From: DATFXF01 sp035258565
GTDB lineage: Bacteria > Acidobacteriota > Terriglobia > Acidiferrales > UBA7541
Direction of reading: 5' to 3'
DNA length: 6,666 bases
Assembly (NCBI GenBank): GCA_035258565.1
Contig: DATFXF010000126.1
Span: 1-6,666 of the forward strand
Below the pieces are notes generated by a model. It made no database searches. It saw only the letters and a list, made by a program, of their open reading frames with translations, and was not told the DNA's origin. The position numbers and the translations under genes are program-made. This document shows, piece after piece, positions 6,067-6,666 of this stretch (positions are counted from its first letter, which is position 1; the number at the start of each line of letters is the position of its first letter).

Positions 6067-6666
6067 GGCCACAGCTCCGTTCCGGTGACCGAGCTCAATT
6101 GATGAATCGAGGTCATGACCTGGGCGTAAGACGAGCGCCAAGCAAGTTCGACGTCGCGATAGCTCCGCAGCGCGTCTAGATAGTCGAGCAAGGAGCTGGC
6201 TCCGTTGCGGTAGCTGAACTCCACGCGGTCGCGCACTTGACGCGCCCGGCCGATGTAATCCCGCGAGTAGAGTTGCCCTCGGGCCAGCGCCGACCGATAA
6301 GCCTCATATGCCTGCGCTACATCTGAGAGAACCGCGATCCGCGCCGCTGTTTCCGTGAATCGGCTGGCCTCCGACTCACGGCGGCTGCGCAACTTTTCGC
6401 CCTGATTGCGGTCCAAAAAGCGCAGCGGAAAGGAAACTGTGAAGCCAATCGTATTGTCCGGTCCGTTGCGCTTGTATTCGCTGCCTACGGCGATGTCGGT
6501 CGTGCCGTTGGCATCGGCAAGCCGCACGTCTGCTTCGGCTTTTCGGGCGCTATCCCTAGCCGCAAGATAATCGGGACGCGCGGCGAGCGCCTTTTGTACC
6601 AGTTCCTGGTTTGTCAAGGTCAACTCGGGAGCGACCAGCTCGCCTTGAATGTCAAAACTCGCCGGA
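6063..6666 (-). CDS. Outer-membrane efflux channel, TolC/CzcC-like, 3' part
   Basis: The last 200 codons are visible; the 5' part lies beyond the right edge. The frame is open to 6666, so the TTG at 6623 is an internal codon rather than the start. The product belongs to the TolC/CzcC outer membrane efflux protein family, whose trimers form a beta-barrel and a periplasmic alpha-helical tunnel. Visible marks are the helix-start segment NQELVQKALAARPDYLAAR, a run of RKAEADVRLADA, the strand and turn region DNTIGFTVSFPLRFLDRNQG typical of CzcC-like members, then two long helices ending with YRNGASSLLDYLDALRSYRD and the C-terminus TGTELWP. It is the first visible gene of the operon; its stop TGA (6065-6063) overlaps the adaptor start ATG by 4 nt. 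Any promoter is outside the window. Confidence 0.92.
   Translation of the reverse strand, partial: PASFDIQGELVAPELTLTNQELVQKALAARPDYLAARDSARKAEADVRLADANGTTDIAVGSEYKRNGPDNTIGFTVSFPLRFLDRNQGEKLRSRRESEASRFTETAARIAVLSDVAQAYEAYRSALARGQLYSRDYIGRARQVRDRVEFSYRNGASSLLDYLDALRSYRDVELAWRSSYAQVMTSIHQLSSVTGTELWP

Noticed and set aside
4948..6102. Long plus-strand open frame (384 codons) opposite the adaptor
   Set aside because: It mirrors the adaptor gene almost end to end. The product is Arg-rich and patternless, while the minus strand gives a full HlyD-type adaptor with a lipobox.
6067..6141. Upstream in-frame start for the adaptor
   Set aside because: It would bury the lipoprotein signal peptide behind 25 residues and overlap the channel gene by about 75 nt. 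The ATG at 6066 in the ATGA overlap is better.
1..6666. tRNA or rRNA genes, CRISPR arrays, insertion sequences, phage or defence genes
   Set aside because: Nothing of this kind was seen on either strand. The space is filled by ordinary chromosomal coding genes with short gaps, and no direct repeat array or terminal inverted repeat was noticed.

Overview
This is a GC-rich window (roughly 60% by eye) with tightly packed bacterial genes. The codon use, the Gram-negative tripartite efflux genes and the style of the LolA-like protein (N-terminal 'VDQILAKYVQALGG') suggest an acidobacterial-type, probably environmental, genome. That placement is inferred from family resemblance, not from a marker gene.

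Layout. Positions 1-107 (minus strand) hold what looks like the first 35 codons of an unrecognised gene that runs off the left edge. Positions 218-1048 (plus strand) encode a complete stand-alone prephenate dehydratase with a C-terminal ACT domain (pheA). A 73-bp convergent gap with several short inverted repeats follows. The rest, 1122 to the right edge, is one minus-strand operon. In transcription order it holds the 3' part of a CzcC-like outer-membrane efflux protein (edge to 6063), a lipoprotein HlyD/CzcB-like periplasmic adaptor (6066-4957), a 1022-residue CzcA/CusA-type RND pump (4949-1881), and a small exported LolA-like protein (1850-1122).

How they work together. The first three operon genes are the classic outer-membrane channel, adaptor and inner-membrane pump of a proton-driven efflux system spanning both membranes. 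The channel and adaptor genes overlap by 4 nt (ATGA). The pump starts 7 nt after the adaptor stop and has no clear ribosome binding site, so all three appear translationally coupled. The fourth gene has its own strong Shine-Dalgarno (SD) sequence in front of a TTG start. It makes a secreted protein of the fold class that binds lipids or lipoproteins, which is not a standard part of metal efflux operons.

I see no clearly new system. The points most worth checking are the pump's substrate (the three copper-binding methionines of CusA appear to be replaced, while the proton-relay acids are kept), the divergent TM10 motif of the pump, and the role of the LolA-like fourth gene. No tRNA, rRNA, CRISPR, IS element or long repeat was seen.
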